Assembly: GCA_024697985.1 (NCBI GenBank)
Contig: JAILRX010000209.1
Span: forward strand, 1 to 5,452
Origin: Treponemataceae bacterium
Lineage (GTDB): Bacteria; Spirochaetota; Spirochaetia; Treponematales; Treponemataceae
Direction: 5' to 3'
DNA length: 5,452 nucleotides
The notes under the pieces are model-generated. The model was not told the origin of the DNA. It saw nothing but the letters and a program-made list of their open reading frames with translations, and did no database searches. Numbering within the stretch: position 1 is the stretch's first letter; every line of letters begins with the position of its first letter. Both the position numbers and the translations under genes were made by a program. Positions 5,063-5,452 of this stretch are shown piece by piece.

Positions 5063-5452
5063 TTACATTCCAAGCATGTTGAACTCAGCAAAGGAGATTT
5101 CGACTTTGTAGTTTTTCTTTGAGCCGACCTTTGACTGCGGATATTTTATCAGCACTGATTTTTTTGTCTGACTGTAATACCAGCCTTCATCAGCTTTTTC
5201 AAAAGCCTTGCGGTTGATGAATTTTTCAAGTTCCTTTCCGTCAATCAAAACAAAAAAAGGACATTTTTTTGGATAAATCACATCAAGAAGAACTTTTTCA
5301 ACCTTGGTTTTATAACTTCCCTCTACGGCAAAATCGAGGATTGCCTTTTCCGAAGTTTTTTCAGAAGGAGAAGTCATGTTTATTGAAGTCCTGCAATATT
5401 CGCCCTTTTCATAGGCCTTGGTAAGACCGTCATCTTCATAAAGAACGAATTT
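5063..5452 (-). CDS. Glycoside hydrolase family 31 (alpha-glucosidase-type), C-terminal end only
   Basis: The minus-strand frame is open from the right edge to the TAA at 5063-5065, giving 129 residues. The first methionine inside (at 5377) is internal: the 25 codons before it are in the same frame and include FVLYEDDGLTKAYEKGEY...T, the hallmark of the distal C-terminal beta-sandwich (DUF5110-like) region of GH31 alpha-glucosidases and alpha-xylosidases. The later GWYYSQTKKSVLIKYP matches the usual last strands of that domain. The catalytic barrel, with its two Asp residues, lies outside the window, so substrate and activity cannot be judged. A full enzyme of this family is several hundred residues longer. 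It is convergent with tyrA and unrelated to the amino acid genes; it would act in cleaving alpha-linked sugars. GH31 is well supported by the LYEDDG segment but rests on the terminal domain only. Confidence 0.75.
   Translation of the reverse strand, partial: KFVLYEDDGLTKAYEKGEYCRTSINMTSPSEKTSEKAILDFAVEGSYKTKVEKVLLDVIYPKKCPFFVLIDGKELEKFINRKAFEKADEGWYYSQTKKSVLIKYPQSKVGSKKNYKVEISFAEFNMLGM

Noticed and set aside
4966..5089. Third-frame reading through 4969-5085 with a GAGQQEAAL-like segment
   Set aside because: It has no start codon with a ribosome site, follows two close stops and crosses into the convergent gene; the Ala/Gly-rich look comes from the GC-rich hairpin block.
1..5452. Mobile element, phage, toxin-antitoxin, defence system or CRISPR signatures
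   Set aside because: No direct repeats, transposase or integrase motifs, spacer-like arrays or small toxin-antitoxin pairs are visible; almost all of the DNA is taken up by conserved metabolic genes.

Overview
The window is an ordinary-looking stretch of bacterial chromosome with six genes. All are housekeeping or catabolic. I see no RNA gene, mobile element, CRISPR array or phage gene. By eye the protein families (archaeal/fungal-type aspartate-semialdehyde dehydrogenase, a LysA with a GAH...MGFNYN C-terminus, a TyrA with EIAGVK in place of the usual GSVK) suggest an anaerobic host-associated bacterium. A Treponema-like spirochaete is my first guess and a clostridial Firmicute my second. This is inference from sequence resemblance, not a database result.

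The left half (about 1-3278) is a minus-strand lysine/diaminopimelate block, transcribed right to left as dapA, asd, lysA. dapA and asd are 23 bp apart and form one operon, read from an excellent extended -10 promoter at 3321-3349. A compact intrinsic terminator (1179-1205) stands between asd and lysA. lysA starts only 21 bp beyond it and runs off the left edge, lacking its last few dozen residues. Asd makes aspartate semialdehyde, DapA condenses it with pyruvate in the first committed step to DAP and lysine, and LysA catalyses the last step, meso-DAP to lysine. The intermediate genes (dapB, dapL or dapDEF) are not in the window.

The right half (3417-4920) is a divergent plus-strand pair: a histidine phosphatase of the phosphoglycerate-mutase superfamily, then a single-domain TyrA-type prephenate/arogenate dehydrogenase 22 bp downstream. 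The 138-bp divergent intergenic region holds a promoter in each direction, a 9-bp inverted repeat whose arms touch both -35 regions, and a small palindrome near its centre. The plus-strand -10 box lies so close to the phosphatase ATG that the mRNA is probably leaderless or nearly so.

After tyrA, a good Shine-Dalgarno and ATG open a reading frame that stops after 9 codons, while the +1 frame reads cleanly for 33 codons. This may be a small frameshifted ORF or a gene remnant. A GC-rich hairpin follows, and then the convergent 3' end of a minus-strand gene that runs off the right edge. Read through to the window end, its sequence shows the C-terminal hallmarks of a glycoside hydrolase family 31 alpha-glucosidase-type enzyme, so it is not a stand-alone small protein.

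I do not see a convincing undescribed system here. The most re-checkable points are the divergent control region, the leaderless start, the asd/lysA terminator arrangement and the broken small ORF after tyrA.
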